Positions 52,317-60,616 are shown, counted from the stretch's first letter. The stretch: DNA of 64,000 bases from Ascidiimonas meishanensis (GCF_037782385.1 NZ_JBBEXD010000011.1:62001-126000); one strand, 5' to 3'. Notes: generated by a model from the letters alone, not told the origin. Translations and numbers: made by a program.

Positions 52317-53102
52317 CTATTCTGGTATAAAAACACCAAGACTATTATACTCCTTACTCTTCTTTTCCAGATACTCAAGCATTACCAGTAAATCTGAAGT
52401 TTGACGGATGGATTCAAAATTTGCATCTTGCGCACAATAGATAATAAAACCTTCTATATATTCATCTGGAATATTAAATGTTTCACTGTAAACTCTACGA
52501 TCATAGGCGTTCATTACAGTTAAACTCTTGGCGGTTTGACGTTCTAATTTTAATTGTTGCTTAAGTCGTTTTGTTCTTCCACTTATAGCATTTAAAATAG
52601 GATTTAGAGGAATGATACCTCCTCCTGTGGTAGCTTCATATATTCTGCGCTCTGATTGAGTTTTTGATTTAACATATTGATTGGGAAGCCCAAGTCTTAC
52701 CCCTGTAATTATCTTGTCTTGATCTACCTGATTGAGGTCTTTTGAAAGGTCACCAGTTAAATTATGCGGCCTAAGGGTAATCTCATCTAGTTCATTTACC
52801 TTAACTTCTAATGTTACTTCTATAAAGCCAGATTTAAAAACAGTAGGTGTAATCTGGAATTCTTCCCTTTGAAACTGCACCGAAGAAAATACGAGTGTAT
52901 CCTTTAATCGTACTCTAATAGAGAAAGCTCCGTTTTCATCAGTTATGGTAAATCTACCCAACGTTTTGTTAAGTACATGTATAGAAGACAAATCTGTAGA
53001 GTCTGCCAACAGCCTTCCTCTAATTACTTTCGTTTCTTGTCCTAAACTATAAAATAAGCCAAAAAAGAAGAAAACACTATATATTAAAAATCTGGTCTTC
53101 AG
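52317..53102 (-). CDS. Carboxypeptidase regulatory-like domain protein, CTG start
   Basis: A 261-residue exported protein if translation starts at CTG: the reading MKTRFLIYSVFFFFGLFY then SLGQET gives a full signal peptide. The CTG overlaps the TGA of the upstream gene by four bases (CTGA), the usual ATGA-type junction with C in place of A, and no in-frame ATG exists before homology begins. The domain is CarboxypepD_reg-like (GRFTITDENGAFSIRVR, LEVKVNELDEITLRP), as in the N-terminal part of SusC-type receptors, but no TonB or beta-barrel follows. It is a paralogue of the gene before it. Confidence 0.72.
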   Translation of the reverse strand: MKTRFLIYSVFFFFGLFYSLGQETKVIRGRLLADSTDLSSIHVLNKTLGRFTITDENGAFSIRVRLKDTLVFSSVQFQREEFQITPTVFKSGFIEVTLEVKVNELDEITLRPHNLTGDLSKDLNQVDQDKIITGVRLGLPNQYVKSKTQSERRIYEATTGGGIIPLNPILNAISGRTKRLKQQLKLERQTAKSLTVMNAYDRRVYSETFNIPDEYIEGFIIYCAQDANFESIRQTSDLLVMLEYLEKKSKEYNSLGVFIPE

Positions 53103-53842
53103 TTTTGGGTAGTCTTTAAAAAGTCTTTACTCTGGTTGACCAAAAAATCTATAAGTTCAAATTCATTGTCCTTCTTCAAAAGAGAAGAAGCTGGCATTTT
53201 TGTGTCTAAGTAATAAAGAAAATCTTCAATTTTATCAGAAGGAATTTTTAAATCAGTTACGAAAAAATCATCTTCATAAACCTGACGTAATACTTCGCTC
53301 ATTTTTATTTGTCGTTCTGCCGGTACGTCTTTTTCTTTATTTGATTTAAAAATTGCTTTAAAGATGTTCACAAAATTTAATCCATTTTGAAGTCCCGTAA
53401 CAGATTGTGGTAAAGCAACATTTGTAACTTGTGTGGAGGCATCCTGTTCATAGTCTACCTTTTTAAATTTTTCCTCTTGTAATTTAAGAAATGCCTCTTC
53501 ACTATCTGGACTAACGGTAACCTCATCAAGCTCTGTGACTTTCTCTATGACTTCAACCACCAAACGTTTGTTCTTTAGAATATTCTGATCAATAATAACA
53601 GATTCTATACGATAGTTGACTGCTGAAAAAACAAGTTCATCTCCTTCTTTAACGTAAATTTGAAATTCTCCATTTTCATTAGTAACCGTTGCTTTTTCTG
53701 TGGTTATATTAACCACATTTTCATTTGGCACATTATTACTGCGATACAATACAGTACCTCTTAATAATACTCTATCGTTATCTTGCGAAAACATAGAAAA
53801 AGTAGTTGATAATATGAGAAGGAGACAATAGATTTTTTTCAT
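53099..53842 (-). CDS. Carboxypeptidase regulatory-like domain protein
   Basis: A 247-residue exported protein with signal peptide (about 1-19, FSMFSQ). A CarboxypepD_reg-like beta-sandwich (about 25-115) shows VTNENGEFQIYVKEGDELVFS and EKVTELDEVTVSP. The C-terminal half is helical and polar, with KIEDFLYYLDTKMPASSLLKK and a lysine-rich tail. It shares layout with the overlapping downstream gene (ELDEIT/ELDEVT motifs and a closing region with DKIEDFLYY versus DEYIEGFIIY), so the two arose by tandem duplication. Function unknown; surface scaffold or receptor-associated role is possible. Confidence 0.82.
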   Translation of the reverse strand: MKKIYCLLLILSTTFSMFSQDNDRVLLRGTVLYRSNNVPNENVVNITTEKATVTNENGEFQIYVKEGDELVFSAVNYRIESVIIDQNILKNKRLVVEVIEKVTELDEVTVSPDSEEAFLKLQEEKFKKVDYEQDASTQVTNVALPQSVTGLQNGLNFVNIFKAIFKSNKEKDVPAERQIKMSEVLRQVYEDDFFVTDLKIPSDKIEDFLYYLDTKMPASSLLKKDNEFELIDFLVNQSKDFLKTTQN

Positions 53843-53967
53843 TTATATAATTTTGAACAATATGTTAAGTTACTAAAGAAATGACAAGTTTGTCACATAA
53901 AAAAATAAGAAGGCTTTAAACTTTTGTTAAAACAGCTTTATCTATAAATTTACGAAAAATCCTATGT

Positions 53968-54672
53968 ATGAAAACTATGATTCTTGCGAGTACTTCTACC
54001 ATCTATGGTAGTAGCTACCTCGAATATCTTTTAGAATCTCTAGAAATACTATATCAAAACAGTAATGAAATAGTATTCATTCCATTTGCTAGACCAAGTG
54101 GCATCACCTTTGAGGAGTATACAGGAATTGTATCTAAAGCCTTTAAAAGATTAGGTAAAAACGTTAAAGGCATCACTAAACTAGAAAATACTCAAAAGCA
54201 AATAAATGATGCTGAAGGTATTTTTGTTGGTGGAGGTAACACCTTTTTATTGGTTAATACACTTTACCAAACCAACAGTATGGGACTTTTGCGAAACAGG
54301 GTGGTAAACGGAATCCCATATTTAGGAACAAGTGCAGGATCTAATATCGCAGGACTAACTATGAAAACTACCAATGATATGCCTATTATTCATCCGCCAT
54401 CTTTTAAGACTATGGGGCTGATTCCTTTTAACATAAATGCACATTATATAGATCCTGAACCCAACAGTAAACATATGGGTGAAACTAGGGAAACTCGAAT
54501 TAAGGAATTTCATCAATTTAATACACCTCCAGTGCTAGGTCTTCGTGAAGGTAGTTGGTTAGAAATAAAAAAAGATAAAATAACGCTAAGAGGCAATTTA
54601 AGTGCAAGAGTCTTTGAGAAAGATAAATTACCCTATGAAATAGCCACAAATCAACCCGTTATTATAAAATAA
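53968..54672 (+). CDS. pepE: Dipeptidase E (alpha-aspartyl dipeptidase)
   Basis: A 234-residue serine peptidase of family S51, cleaving dipeptides with N-terminal aspartate. The nucleophile is S122 in LGTSAGSNIAG; GIFVGGGNTF and FNINAHYIDPEPNSKHMGETRETRI carry the His and Glu region. The fold is the class-I glutamine amidotransferase-like flavodoxin type. Cytosolic. The gene is monocistronic with a hairpin terminator just before the tRNA-Gly gene. Confidence 0.94.
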   Translation: MKTMILASTSTIYGSSYLEYLLESLEILYQNSNEIVFIPFARPSGITFEEYTGIVSKAFKRLGKNVKGITKLENTQKQINDAEGIFVGGGNTFLLVNTLYQTNSMGLLRNRVVNGIPYLGTSAGSNIAGLTMKTTNDMPIIHPPSFKTMGLIPFNINAHYIDPEPNSKHMGETRETRIKEFHQFNTPPVLGLREGSWLEIKKDKITLRGNLSARVFEKDKLPYEIATNQPVIIK

Positions 54673-54704
54673 GAAACCTCATACAATTAGGTATGAGGCT
54701 TTTG
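54673..54704 (+). terminator. Rho-independent terminator after pepE
   Basis: CCTCATAC and GTATGAGG form an 8-bp stem on a six-base loop, then CTTTTG. Placed between pepE and the convergent tRNA gene. Confidence 0.8.
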
Positions 54705-54777
54705 AGCGGGAGACGAGGTTCGAACTCGCGACATTCAGCTTGGAAGGCTGACGCTCTACCAACTGAGCTACTCCCGC
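54705..54777 (-). tRNA. tRNA-Gly, anticodon TCC
   Basis: On the minus strand GCGGGAG and CTCCCGC form the acceptor stem. The D-loop region reads AGCTCAGTTGGTAGAGC, the anticodon loop CTTCCAA sits on the stem TCAGC/GCTGA, and the T-arm contains GGTTCGAACC-like GAGTTCGAACCTC. Anticodon TCC at positions 34-36 decodes GGA and GGG. The CCA end is not encoded. Length 73 bases. Confidence 0.95.
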
Positions 54778-54787
54778 TTTTGCGGGT

Positions 54788-54796
54788 GTAAAGATA
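54788..54796 (-). promoter_or_regulatory. Candidate -7 box of the tRNA-Gly gene
   Basis: Minus-strand TATCTTTAC, close to TAnnTTTG, ends 11 bases before the first base of the mature tRNA. Confidence 0.45.
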
Positions 54797-54924
54797 GAAA
54801 ATGTTTAAAAAGCTATCAAGAAAAAATGAAGCTTCTTCTATTTAATGAATCTATGGGCATTTTATTTTTTAACACCAAGACAAGAGTATAAAAAATATTC
54901 TAATTTTATAGGGTTCATAAAACG

Positions 54925-55209
54925 ATGCCATTGGAAATTAAAATCAAACATCAAGATAAGGAGACAAAAGGAATCTTTTTTGTTCAACACAGAGGCAAAA
55001 TATTTGCCGAAGTTACTTATTGTAAGGCAGGAATGGATAAAATCATTATAGACCACACTCGTAATGAAAAATCTCTTTCTGGGCAAGATTTAGTAGGTAA
55101 GTTAGTGAAAGTAGCTGTAGATTATACCCTAAAAGGTTTATTAAAAACGCTTCCTTTTGTAAATGCAGAATTTAAGAAACATTCAGCATATGAGAATGTA
55201 AAAGCATGA
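54925..55209 (+). CDS. Small GNAT-like acetyltransferase (COG2388 type)
   Basis: A 94-residue protein of the small N-acetyltransferase-like family: EIKIKHQDKETKGIFFV, AEVTYCKAGMDKIIIDHT, then GKLVKVAVDYTLKGLLKTLPFVNAEFKKHSAYENV. The acetyl-CoA-binding glycine loop, normally RGKGIG, is replaced by SGQDLVG, so cofactor binding may be weakened. The start overlaps nothing, and its TGA overlaps the ATG of the RimJ-type acetyltransferase by four bases, showing coupling. Substrate unknown. Confidence 0.85.
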   Translation: MPLEIKIKHQDKETKGIFFVQHRGKIFAEVTYCKAGMDKIIIDHTRNEKSLSGQDLVGKLVKVAVDYTLKGLLKTLPFVNAEFKKHSAYENVKA

Positions 55210-55754
55210 AAATTAAACTAGAAACTACAAGACTTCTGTTAAGACCCTTTGCTGTTGAAGACAGTAGAGATCTTTATGAAATGAATACAGATTTAGAAGT
55301 AGTAAAATACACTGGAGATAGCCCATTCTCGTCTATTGAAAAGGCAACAGAATTAATTGAATTCTATGATCAATATGAAAAATATAAAATGGGTAGACTT
55401 TCTGTAATTAGAAAATCGGATAATAAATTTCTAGGCTGGTGCGGTTTAAAATATCATCCTAAAGAAAAAATAGTTGATCTGGGATATAGATTTTATCGCA
55501 AATATTGGGGGCATGGTTACGCCACTGAAGCCGCAGAAATGTGTTTGCAATACGGTTTTAATAAATTGGCACTTACTACTATTCATGCACATGTACATGA
55601 GCAAAATAATGCATCTCAAAAGGTATTAGAAAAATGTAGATTTAAGTTTCTGAAAAAAATACTTTATGATAAACAACCTGCAAAATTGTATATTTTACAC
55701 AAAAAAGATTTTATTAAAAAAAACGCTAATGAATCATCACAGCTTAAAAAATAA
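55206..55754 (+). CDS. GNAT N-acetyltransferase, RimJ/RimL-like
   Basis: A 182-residue GNAT enzyme of the RimJ/RimL type, transferring acetyl from acetyl-CoA to an N-terminal or other amine. ETTRLLLRPFAVEDSRDLYEM opens the fold; YWGHGYATEAAEMCLQYGF holds the acetyl-CoA pyrophosphate loop (Q/RxxGxG/A variant, here WGHGYA), and AHVHEQNNASQKVLEKC the closing helix. It overlaps the small GNAT-like gene upstream (ATGA) and its end overlaps the VanY-type gene start by 26 bases. Confidence 0.9.
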   Translation: MKIKLETTRLLLRPFAVEDSRDLYEMNTDLEVVKYTGDSPFSSIEKATELIEFYDQYEKYKMGRLSVIRKSDNKFLGWCGLKYHPKEKIVDLGYRFYRKYWGHGYATEAAEMCLQYGFNKLALTTIHAHVHEQNNASQKVLEKCRFKFLKKILYDKQPAKLYILHKKDFIKKNANESSQLKK

Positions 55755-56451
55755 TTTTCTCATACTCATTTTTGTTTTCTTTTCTTTTCAGATGGGTAAC
55801 TCACAAAATAAATTCTCTAATGAAGAATTGATAGGTAAAGGAAATCCTGAGCTATTTGGAGAAGGCAAGCTTCGTAAAGAAGCCTATACATCATTTGAAA
55901 AAATGAAGGTGGCCGCAGCTAAAGATGGATTTAAAATTAAAATAGTCTCTGGTTATCGCAATTTTGAACGACAAAAAGGAATCTTTGAACGTAAATTTAC
56001 CCGTTTTACTAAACAGGGTATGACCGGTATGGAAGCTATTAGAAAAATTATAGAGTATTCTACTATACCTGGAACATCTCGTCATCATTGGGGAACAGAC
56101 ATTGATATTATTGATGATAATGCTACGTATTCTGGTGATGTATTGGTTCCAGAAAAATTTCATGGAGATGGCCCTTTTTGTAAGTTTAGAGAATGGTTAG
56201 AAAAACACGCAAATTCATTTGGCTTTTATATTGTTTACACCCCAGAAAGCAATCGTAAAGGATTTAAGTATGAACCCTGGCACTATAGTTATGCCCCTAT
56301 TTCTAAGCCAATGTTAAAAGTATACCAAAAAATAGATCTTATAAAAGTACTTCATCAAGAAGAGTTAAAGGGTGCCTCTTATTTTACAGATGCATTTATT
56401 AAACAATATTATCAAGAAAACATTCTTGATATCAATCCTGAATTGAAGTAA
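55729..56451 (+). CDS. M15 family D-alanyl-D-alanine carboxypeptidase (VanY-like)
   Basis: A 240-residue exported peptidase with signal peptide (about 1-26, LILIFVFFSFQMGNSQ). The M15B zinc motif is H-x6-D (SRHHWGTDID) with the later EPWHYSY supplying the second histidine; a Ser-Gly-Tyr-Arg loop (SGYRNFERQKGIF) completes the fold. It trims the terminal D-Ala of peptidoglycan stem peptides. The ATG at MNHHSLKNN was chosen; an earlier start would lie inside the upstream gene. Followed at 45 bases by the M48 peptidase gene. Confidence 0.92.
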   Translation: MNHHSLKNNFLILIFVFFSFQMGNSQNKFSNEELIGKGNPELFGEGKLRKEAYTSFEKMKVAAAKDGFKIKIVSGYRNFERQKGIFERKFTRFTKQGMTGMEAIRKIIEYSTIPGTSRHHWGTDIDIIDDNATYSGDVLVPEKFHGDGPFCKFREWLEKHANSFGFYIVYTPESNRKGFKYEPWHYSYAPISKPMLKVYQKIDLIKVLHQEELKGASYFTDAFIKQYYQENILDINPELK

Positions 56452-56495
56452 AAAGTTTATTAAATTTAAACGGTAAATTTAAAAGTTATTACGGT

Positions 56496-57263
56496 ATGAG
56501 AAGAGGTAATTTTAAAATCAGATTATTGATAGGTTTAGCAATAGTCGCGTTTGCTTTTTTCAAAAAATGTAATAATAGTCAGGAGAATCCTTACACCGGA
56601 AGAGTTCAGAATATTGATATGACTTCTAAACAAGAAATAGCTATTGGTCTGCAAAGTTTACCTGAAATGAAAGCAGCATATGGCGGACTTTACCCAGACC
56701 AGGCAAGTCAGGCGTTTATAGACCAAGTTGGCAATAAACTGGTACAAAACAGTATTGCTAGAGATACTCCATATAGATATGAGTTTCATTTACTTGCTGA
56801 TTCAAAAACCATAAATGCCTTTGCACTACCCGGTGGTCAAATATTTATAACATATGCGCTTTTTTCAAAATTAAAAAACGAAAGTCAGCTAGCAGGAGTG
56901 CTCGGGCATGAAATTGGTCATGTTATTGGAAGACATTCCGCAGAACGCATTGCAGAAAGTGAATTTTGGCAAACCATTTCTATGGGTGCTTCCGTAGGTG
57001 CAGATGCTGGAAATCTTGTTGGGGGTATTGCACAGAGTACCCTACTAAAAAACGGTAGAGGCGATGAATTAGAAAGTGATGACTTAGGAGTTTTATTTAT
57101 GATTAATTCTGGATATGATCCACAAGAAATGATTGGTGTTATGAATATTCTGAAAGCAGCAGCAGGGCCAAATCGCACACCGGAATTTCAAAGTACACAT
57201 CCTGATCCAGAAAACAGAATTGAAAAAATTAAGGAAGCTATTAGAAAATACGGTAGGAATTAG
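56496..57263 (+). CDS. M48 family metalloprotease (BepA/Oma1-like)
   Basis: A 255-residue gluzincin peptidase. The zinc site HEIGH is at 138-142 in LGHEIGHVIGRHSAER, with the third ligand in ESDDLGVLFM. The N-terminus has a hydrophobic segment then KKCNNS, where Cys27 is not in a perfect lipobox, so lipidation is doubtful. The short M48 form without TPR tail resembles YggG/LoiP, which degrades misfolded envelope proteins. Sits 45 bases after the M15 peptidase. Confidence 0.92.
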   Translation: MRRGNFKIRLLIGLAIVAFAFFKKCNNSQENPYTGRVQNIDMTSKQEIAIGLQSLPEMKAAYGGLYPDQASQAFIDQVGNKLVQNSIARDTPYRYEFHLLADSKTINAFALPGGQIFITYALFSKLKNESQLAGVLGHEIGHVIGRHSAERIAESEFWQTISMGASVGADAGNLVGGIAQSTLLKNGRGDELESDDLGVLFMINSGYDPQEMIGVMNILKAAAGPNRTPEFQSTHPDPENRIEKIKEAIRKYGRN

Positions 57264-57522
57264 CAGCTTTTGCAGTTCATAGATAAAATGATTGGTTTGA
57301 TCTAATTCTCGATAATTTCTATCTCTAATTCTTGCCAAACTCTATAAAGAGTTCTATTTTTAACTTAAGATTATCCCAAATCTTCCATACATTACAACTT
57401 TTTCTCTTAGGCTATAACGCCCCTATTTTACAGTACTTTTCATATATCTTGTATTTCTAAAGATTCACTTTGGCATGGTTAATGCAAAAATAATTACATG
57501 TTTAATTTAAAAAATACTTGAT
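57264..57522. other. Intergenic region
   Basis: AT-rich sequence without a recognised element. It should contain the promoter of the DUF6747 gene; no RNA gene is seen. Confidence 0.4.
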
Positions 57523-57690
57523 ATGAAAACACTTCTACTCTTTAAAGAACTTTATACAGACGCTTTCCGAGGAATCGGAGGAAATCCGCAAACACTAATT
57601 CTTAAATCAATGAGCTGGTTATGCTTTTTATGCATTAGTGTTGCTTTCTATGCATTTATATATAGAGCCGTAACAGGATTTCGATTTTAA
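57523..57690 (+). CDS. DUF6747 family small membrane protein
   Basis: A 55-residue protein, MKTLLLFKELYTDAFRG then a hydrophobic segment (about 30-48, MSWLCFLCISVAFYAFIYR) and AVTGFRF at the end. The start MKTLLLxKE and the closing Y-A-F-I-Y-R-x3-TGF pattern match DUF6747, a Flavobacteriaceae-restricted small membrane protein family of unknown role. It is followed by a bidirectional hairpin. The start has no rival ATG nearby. Confidence 0.85.
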   Translation: MKTLLLFKELYTDAFRGIGGNPQTLILKSMSWLCFLCISVAFYAFIYRAVTGFRF

Positions 57691-57705
57691 AAAATTATAA
57701 ACGTA

Positions 57706-57737
57706 AAAAAACCCGGAATTAATATTCCAGGTTTTTT
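57706..57737. terminator. Bidirectional terminator
   Basis: AAAAAACC-C-GGAAT pairs with ATTCC-A-GGTTTTTT with one mismatch on a four-base loop. It lies between the convergent DUF6747 and ankyrin genes. Confidence 0.85.
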
Positions 57738-57758
57738 AAGTTTATGAAAAATTAGACT

Positions 57759-58160
57759 TTATTTCTTTTCTAAATGAGATTTAATGATTTCTGCAGCTTC
57801 ATTGGCTCCGGAAAGTTCTGCATACTTTAAAGCACGATGTCCTTCCGCAGATTTTGTCTTAAGATTTGCCCCATGTTGAATTAAGGCTTTTAAAATTTCT
57901 GTGCGATTGTATCTCGCTGCATACATTGCTGGAGTCATTCCGTTAGATTGTTGATTCACATTTTCACCTAACTCAATAAACTTCTCTACTGTTGTTTTGT
58001 CCCCCTTTATAATAGCCATACAAAAATCATTCACTAATACAACTGAAATTTCAGAACTTGTATTATTTGAGTGATTCATGTTTTCTGTTTTTCCAGATGC
58101 AAATACTAAACTTGTTGCACAAAATACCGCCATGGTGATAGTTAAAATTGTTTTTTTCAT
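57759..58160 (-). CDS. Ankyrin repeat protein, exported
   Basis: A 133-residue protein with signal peptide (about 1-22, VFCATSLVFASG) and two to three ankyrin units from about 60: VEKFIELGENVNQQSNGMTPAMYAARYNRTEILKALIQHGANLKTKSAEGHRALKYAELSGANEAAEIIK. It is a periplasmic binding or inhibitor-type scaffold; small exported ankyrin proteins near catalase or peptidase genes are common, but the target here is unknown. It is monocistronic. Confidence 0.85.
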   Translation of the reverse strand: MKKTILTITMAVFCATSLVFASGKTENMNHSNNTSSEISVVLVNDFCMAIIKGDKTTVEKFIELGENVNQQSNGMTPAMYAARYNRTEILKALIQHGANLKTKSAEGHRALKYAELSGANEAAEIIKSHLEKK

Positions 58161-58420
58161 GATGAATGTTTTAAATATTGGTTAATAATGTGATTGTTAC
58201 ACTATAATAGACTTCAATAAGTCTGAATTGTTTCAGAAAAAAACGGTTATAACATATATTTAACTTATTGATGCTGAAATCACTAGACTTTAATTAACTT
58301 ATAGTTTTCATAATCAAATAGTTACAAATTAAAACATAGTTACAACCTAAAACACGTAACTATCATTTGATTTCTTTTTTATGAATGAAAAGCATGCTTT
58401 TAAGAAAATATCGTTATTCG

Positions 58421-58428
58421 TATCTTTG
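58421..58428 (+). promoter_or_regulatory. Candidate -7 box of gpmI
   Basis: TATCTTTG is an exact TAnnTTTG match 13 bases before the ATG, implying a very short leader. Confidence 0.6.
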
Positions 58429-58441
58429 ACAAAAATCAAAA

Positions 58442-59959
58442 ATGAGTAAAAAAGTAGTTCTAATGATTCTCGACGGTTGGGGTAAATCTCCAAATCCAGA
58501 GGTCTCCGCCATAGAACAGGCAAACACCCCATTTATAGACAGCCTTTATAGTACATATCCAAACTCAGACCTTAGAACAGATGGCATGAATGTGGGGTTA
58601 CCCGAAGGACAAATGGGAAACAGCGAAGTGGGACACATGAACCTAGGAGCAGGTAGAATTGTCTATCAAGATCTTGCTAAAATTAATCTTGCCGTAGAAA
58701 AAGGCACACTTAAAGAAGAAAACGTGTTAAAGGAGGCTTTTGCTTACGCAAAAGAGAATGATAAAGCAGTTCATTTTATGGGATTGGTTAGTAACGGTGG
58801 AGTTCATTCACATATTAATCATTTAAAAGGATTAATAGACGCAGCTAACGCTTACGATCTTGAAAAGGTATATGTACATGCTTTTACAGATGGTAGGGAT
58901 GTTGATCCGAGAAGTGGAGCAGGTTTTATTAAAGAGCTTCAAAAACACCTATCTAAAGGCAAAGCAAAACTAGCTTCCATCATTGGGAGATATTACGCAA
59001 TGGATAGAGATAAGAGGTGGGAAAGAGTCAAACTTGCCCATGATCTTATTGTCAATGGTAAAGGAGCTACGTACAAAGATCCAATAAAAGCCATTCAAGA
59101 AAGTTATGACAATGGGGATACTGATGAATTTATCAAGCCTATTGTCATGCAGGGTGAAGATAACCAGCCAATAGCTCGTTTACAAAAAGATGATGTGGTT
59201 ATATTTTTTAATTTTAGAACCGATAGAGGTCGCCAACTCACCCAGGTTTTAAGTCAGGAATGTATGCATGACTATGAAATGCACAAACTCCCTTTGTATT
59301 TTGTTACCTTAACAAATTATGACGATACCTTTAAAAAGGTAAAGGTAGTATATGATAAAGAAAATATAAAAGATACCCTTGGCGAGGTGCTCGCTGCTCA
59401 TGGTAAGAAACAAATTCGAATAGCCGAAACCGAAAAATATCCGCATGTTACTTTCTTTTTTAATGGCGGTCGCGAAAAACCTTTTGAAGGCGAACAAAGA
59501 ATTCTTTGTCCGTCACCTAAGGTGGCAACCTACGATTTAAAACCAGAAATGAGTGCTTTTGAAATTCGGGATAAGATAATTCCAGAACTGCAAAAAGGCG
59601 AGGTGGATTTTGTTTGTTTGAATTTTGCCAATCCAGATATGGTGGGGCATACCGGAAGTATGGAAGCAGCCATTAAAGCATGCGAAGTAGTAGATCAATG
59701 TGCAGAAGCTGTGGTAAATGCAGGAACTTCAAACGGATATACCACATTAATCATAGCAGATCATGGTAATTGTGATACTATGAGAAATCCAGACGGAAGT
59801 CCTAATACCGCACATACCACTAATCCTGTTCCATTAATTGTTGTAGATAAAGCTATTACAAAAGTTAAAGATGGCATTTTAGGAGATCTTGCGCCCACAA
59901 TTTTGAAACTCTTAGAAGTTCCTCAACCAGCATTAATGACTCAAAAATCACTTCTATAA
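58442..59959 (+). CDS. gpmI: 2,3-bisphosphoglycerate-independent phosphoglycerate mutase
   Basis: Interconverts 3- and 2-phosphoglycerate in glycolysis using two manganese ions. The phosphatase-like domain begins MSKKVVLMILDGWGKS with Asp11; the nucleophile is S61 in GQMGNSEVGHMN. The transferase domain follows, and the second metal cluster is NFANPDMVGHTG and IADHGNCD. Length 505 residues is standard. The stop overlaps the ATG of the thioredoxin-like gene by one base. Confidence 0.97.
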   Translation: MSKKVVLMILDGWGKSPNPEVSAIEQANTPFIDSLYSTYPNSDLRTDGMNVGLPEGQMGNSEVGHMNLGAGRIVYQDLAKINLAVEKGTLKEENVLKEAFAYAKENDKAVHFMGLVSNGGVHSHINHLKGLIDAANAYDLEKVYVHAFTDGRDVDPRSGAGFIKELQKHLSKGKAKLASIIGRYYAMDRDKRWERVKLAHDLIVNGKGATYKDPIKAIQESYDNGDTDEFIKPIVMQGEDNQPIARLQKDDVVIFFNFRTDRGRQLTQVLSQECMHDYEMHKLPLYFVTLTNYDDTFKKVKVVYDKENIKDTLGEVLAAHGKKQIRIAETEKYPHVTFFFNGGREKPFEGEQRILCPSPKVATYDLKPEMSAFEIRDKIIPELQKGEVDFVCLNFANPDMVGHTGSMEAAIKACEVVDQCAEAVVNAGTSNGYTTLIIADHGNCDTMRNPDGSPNTAHTTNPVPLIVVDKAITKVKDGILGDLAPTILKLLEVPQPALMTQKSLL

Positions 59960-60495
59960 TGAAAAAATTATGTTTGCTCGTACTTAGCTGTTTTATGTTT
60001 AGCTGTGCTACTTCTCAGGAAGCAAAAACAGAAGAAACTAAGGTTAATAAAGCACCCGAAATCTTAATAGGGAAATATAAAAGAGAGGCACTTTCAAAGG
60101 TTCCCTTTGATTCTTGGTTTGTGAAAAATTACGAATCCTATTTAGTAGATCAGAAATCAATAGACACCTTAAACCCTTTGCTAAAAGGGGTAAAAGTAAA
60201 AATATTTATGGGCACTTGGTGCGGAGATAGCAAAAGAGAAACCCCTCGTTTTTACAAAATAATGGATGCTGCACAAGTAAAGGAAAAGAATATTACCCTA
60301 ATCACAATGGATCGTTCTAAAAAAACACCTGACAATTTTGAAGAAGGCTTAGACATTACCAATGTGCCCACTTTTATTTTCTACAAAAATGGGAAAGAAG
60401 TAAACCGAATTGTAGAATATCCTATTAAATCTCTTGAAAAAGACATGATTACTATTTTAAGTGGTCAAGAATACAAACATGCATATGCAAACTAG
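59959..60495 (+). CDS. Thioredoxin-like lipoprotein
   Basis: A 178-residue exported lipoprotein whose lipobox ends MFSC (Cys15). The thioredoxin fold shows IFMGTWCGDSKRETPRFYKI, where the usual CxxC is CGDS, leaving one cysteine, and a cis-proline in ITNVPTFIFY. A lone Cys suggests it acts on bound thiols or as a mixed-disulfide or peroxidase-type partner rather than as a full reductase. Its ATG overlaps the gpmI stop (TAATG). This CGDS variant following a metabolic gene recurs in Flavobacteriaceae. Confidence 0.86.
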   Translation: MKKLCLLVLSCFMFSCATSQEAKTEETKVNKAPEILIGKYKREALSKVPFDSWFVKNYESYLVDQKSIDTLNPLLKGVKVKIFMGTWCGDSKRETPRFYKIMDAAQVKEKNITLITMDRSKKTPDNFEEGLDITNVPTFIFYKNGKEVNRIVEYPIKSLEKDMITILSGQEYKHAYAN

Positions 60496-60515
60496 AAAAT
60501 AAGAACTTTTATCCT

Positions 60516-60547
60516 AAAAATGCCAGCTATAAAAGCTGGCATTTTTT
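60516..60547 (+). terminator. Rho-independent terminator
   Basis: AAAAATGCCAGCT pairs with AGCTGGCATTTTT on a five-base loop and continues into T residues, ending the gpmI-thioredoxin unit. Confidence 0.93.
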
Positions 60548-60567
60548 GTTAAAGATTACTTAATAAC

Positions 60568-60577
60568 CACTTAAGTG
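60568..60577. promoter_or_regulatory. Palindrome CACTTAAGTG, candidate operator of the TetR gene
   Basis: CACTTAAGTG is a perfect 10-bp palindrome lying about 14 bases before the -7 box of the regulator, in the -33 region. ATTACTT (60555-60561) and AAGTAAT (60579-60585) form an outer pair. A TetR-type dimer could bind here to repress its own operon. Confidence 0.5.
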
Positions 60578-60590
60578 AAAGTAATACTAT

Positions 60591-60598
60591 TATATTTG
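60591..60598 (+). promoter_or_regulatory. Candidate -7 box of the TetR-ABC-HlyD operon
   Basis: TATATTTG, followed by C, matches TAnnTTTG exactly, 18 bases before the chosen ATG. Confidence 0.6.
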
Positions 60599-60616
60599 CA
60601 TGTATTATTTTTATAT

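Noticed and set aside
54845..55086. Open frames on both strands overlapping the small GNAT gene
   Set aside because: They cover the same bases as a well-matched acetyltransferase frame and have no recognisable features.
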